From: a bacterium
GTDB lineage: Bacteria > Spirochaetota > Spirochaetia > JABEVK01
Direction: 5' to 3'
NCBI GenBank assembly: GCA_021782055.1
Contig: JAJXVP010000162.1
Coordinates: forward strand, 1-6,448
DNA: 6,448 nt
Positions 5,633 through 6,448 of the stretch are shown here, piece after piece; position 1 is the stretch's first letter; every line of letters starts with the position of its first letter. A model generated the notes under the pieces. The model saw only the letters and a list, made by a program, of their open reading frames with translations, searched no databases and had not been told where the DNA came from. The position numbers and the translations under genes are program-made.

Positions 5633-5661
5633 TGTCAGTGATTTGTCAGTAATATGTCAGT
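5633..5661. repeat. Right integrase arm-type sites: three TGTCAGT heptamers
   Basis: TGTCAGT occurs at 5633-5639, 5644-5650 and 5655-5661, each 11 bp from the next and in direct orientation. The first 20 bases match the left array (5451-5470) with one mismatch, and the third copy shares the extended TGTCAGTAAAAA with the second left copy. They are probably arm sites of the downstream integrase. Confidence 0.65.
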
Positions 5662-5683
5662 AAAAAGGAAAAAGACCTATTGA

Positions 5684-6448
5684 ATGAAAGTGACAATAAG
5701 GACGTGGAAGCTAAAAAAGGGTGATTGCCTGTACCTTGATATAGTTCACCACGGGCGGCGTGTTCGGGAAAACACTTATATTTACCTGACCGGCGACAAA
5801 AAGGCCGATGCCGAGAAAATTCGCCTGGCTGAAATAGTTCGGGCCCGGCGCGAGATTGAACTACTAGCCGACATTCACAAATTCGTGCCGGATCATAAGG
5901 CCGCGATAACGCTGGCCGACTATTTTGAGGCATACGGTTCCTCGGCTGCAATTAAAAACGTGCCGCGTATTAAGGCTTTTTTTGGGCGAACTCAGCTACG
6001 GGCCGTCACGTCAAAAATGATTGAGGAATACCAAGCCAAGCTTTCCGAGGGGCTTTCAAAGTCAAGTGTCGAAACCTACATGAACGTGCTTGTTGCGGTC
6101 CTAAATAAGGCCGTCAGGGAAAAGATTATTTCCGAAAATCCGGCGTCGATAATTAAGCGCGTCAGGGCTGGCGAAAAACCGCCCCAAAGCCTTTTACCGG
6201 ACGAGCTTTCAAGGCTGAAAGATGCTCCAATCATGGGCGAGGATGGCTTCGGTGGGGAAGTGAAGCGGGCCTTCCTTTTTGCGTGTGAGACGGGGTTGAG
6301 ATATTCTGACCTTCGAGCTTTAACCTGGGCCAAAATAAGGGGGCGGCAGGTTGAGGCGACACAGGAAAAAACCGGGCGCGTGGTTTATGTTCCGCTGAAT
6401 GATCGCGCCTGGGAGATAATTGACCGGGAAGGGGCCCGTGATAAAAGT
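5684..6448 (+). CDS. int: Tyrosine recombinase / phage integrase, 3' partial
   Basis: The frame runs unbroken from ATG 5684 to the window edge (255 codons). A TGA sits directly before this ATG in frame, so no longer start exists; AAGGAA (5665-5670) is the nearest ribosome site, rather far at 13 bp. Residues about 1-65 (including YIYLTGDKKADAEKIRLAE) form an arm-type DNA-binding domain of a kind frequent in Bacteroidota integrases. About 75-165 is the helical core-binding (SAM-like) domain. The catalytic domain begins near 170 and shows the box I motif CETGLRYSDLRALTW with catalytic Arg206, and the beta-turn Lys229 in EKTGR. The HxxR box and nucleophile Tyr lie beyond the edge, so activity cannot be judged. 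The enzyme would recombine the adjacent tRNA-derived attP with the host tRNA gene. Codons are richer in G/C endings than in the tail genes. Confidence 0.93.
   Translation, partial: MKVTIRTWKLKKGDCLYLDIVHHGRRVRENTYIYLTGDKKADAEKIRLAEIVRARREIELLADIHKFVPDHKAAITLADYFEAYGSSAAIKNVPRIKAFFGRTQLRAVTSKMIEEYQAKLSEGLSKSSVETYMNVLVAVLNKAVREKIISENPASIIKRVRAGEKPPQSLLPDELSRLKDAPIMGEDGFGGEVKRAFLFACETGLRYSDLRALTWAKIRGRQVEATQEKTGRVVYVPLNDRAWEIIDREGARDKS

Noticed and set aside
5451..5661. CRISPR-like array
   Set aside because: The repeated units are only 7 bp with 4-bp gaps and are split by a tRNA fragment and a terminator; this fits integrase arm sites, not CRISPR.
5646..5951. Minus-strand open frames opposite the integrase (also 6076-6333)
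   Set aside because: They are shadows of the integrase coding frame, with Arg/Pro-rich translations and no family resemblance.

Overview
This window looks like the late-tail, lysis and attachment/integration region of a temperate tailed phage. From left to right it holds: the 3' part of a long tail-fibre gene (1-2244, open at the left edge); a small tail-associated gene (2257-2640); a class 3 lipase (2637-3257); a two-membrane-span protein with a Cache-like periplasmic domain (3259-4224); a three-span holin candidate (4221-4592); a convergent minus-strand gene of unknown function (4595-5359); a 324-bp non-coding attachment region (5360-5683); and the 5' two thirds or so of a tyrosine integrase (5684 onward, cut by the right edge).

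The five plus-strand genes form one tight unit. Stop-to-start junctions are 12 bp, a 4-bp ATGA overlap, a 1-bp gap and another 4-bp ATGA overlap, so translational coupling is likely. The tail fibre carries a spherulin-4 / GH135-like glycosidase domain between two copies of the tail-fibre motif GSGxGLDADT, and ends in a glycine-rich tip. The lipase, Cache-like membrane protein and holin candidate sit where a lysis cassette would be expected. No peptidoglycan-cutting endolysin is visible.

The non-coding region reads as an attP site. The core is the 3' end of a tRNA gene (T-arm plus acceptor strand, no 5' half) followed by a rho-independent terminator. It is flanked by two arrays of the heptamer TGTCAGT, two copies on the left and three on the right, every copy 11 bp from the next. 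A sigma70-like promoter for the integrase lies just upstream of the right array, and another for the minus-strand gene lies left of the left array. Phage structural genes on one side of the core and integrase on the other is the order of a non-integrated phage genome (tail - lysis - attP - int), not that of a prophage end.

Host: I cannot name it. The sensor-like domain and three-span holin candidate fit a bacterium with a periplasm. The integrase N-terminus resembles arm-binding domains common in Bacteroidota. However, the strong Shine-Dalgarno sequences and TTGNNN-17-TANAAT promoters are not typical of Bacteroidota, so a spirochaete or another Gram-negative lineage fits better. This is low-confidence inference. 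Base composition differs between the T-ending codon use of the tail genes and the G/C-ending codons of the integrase, which fits phage mosaicism.
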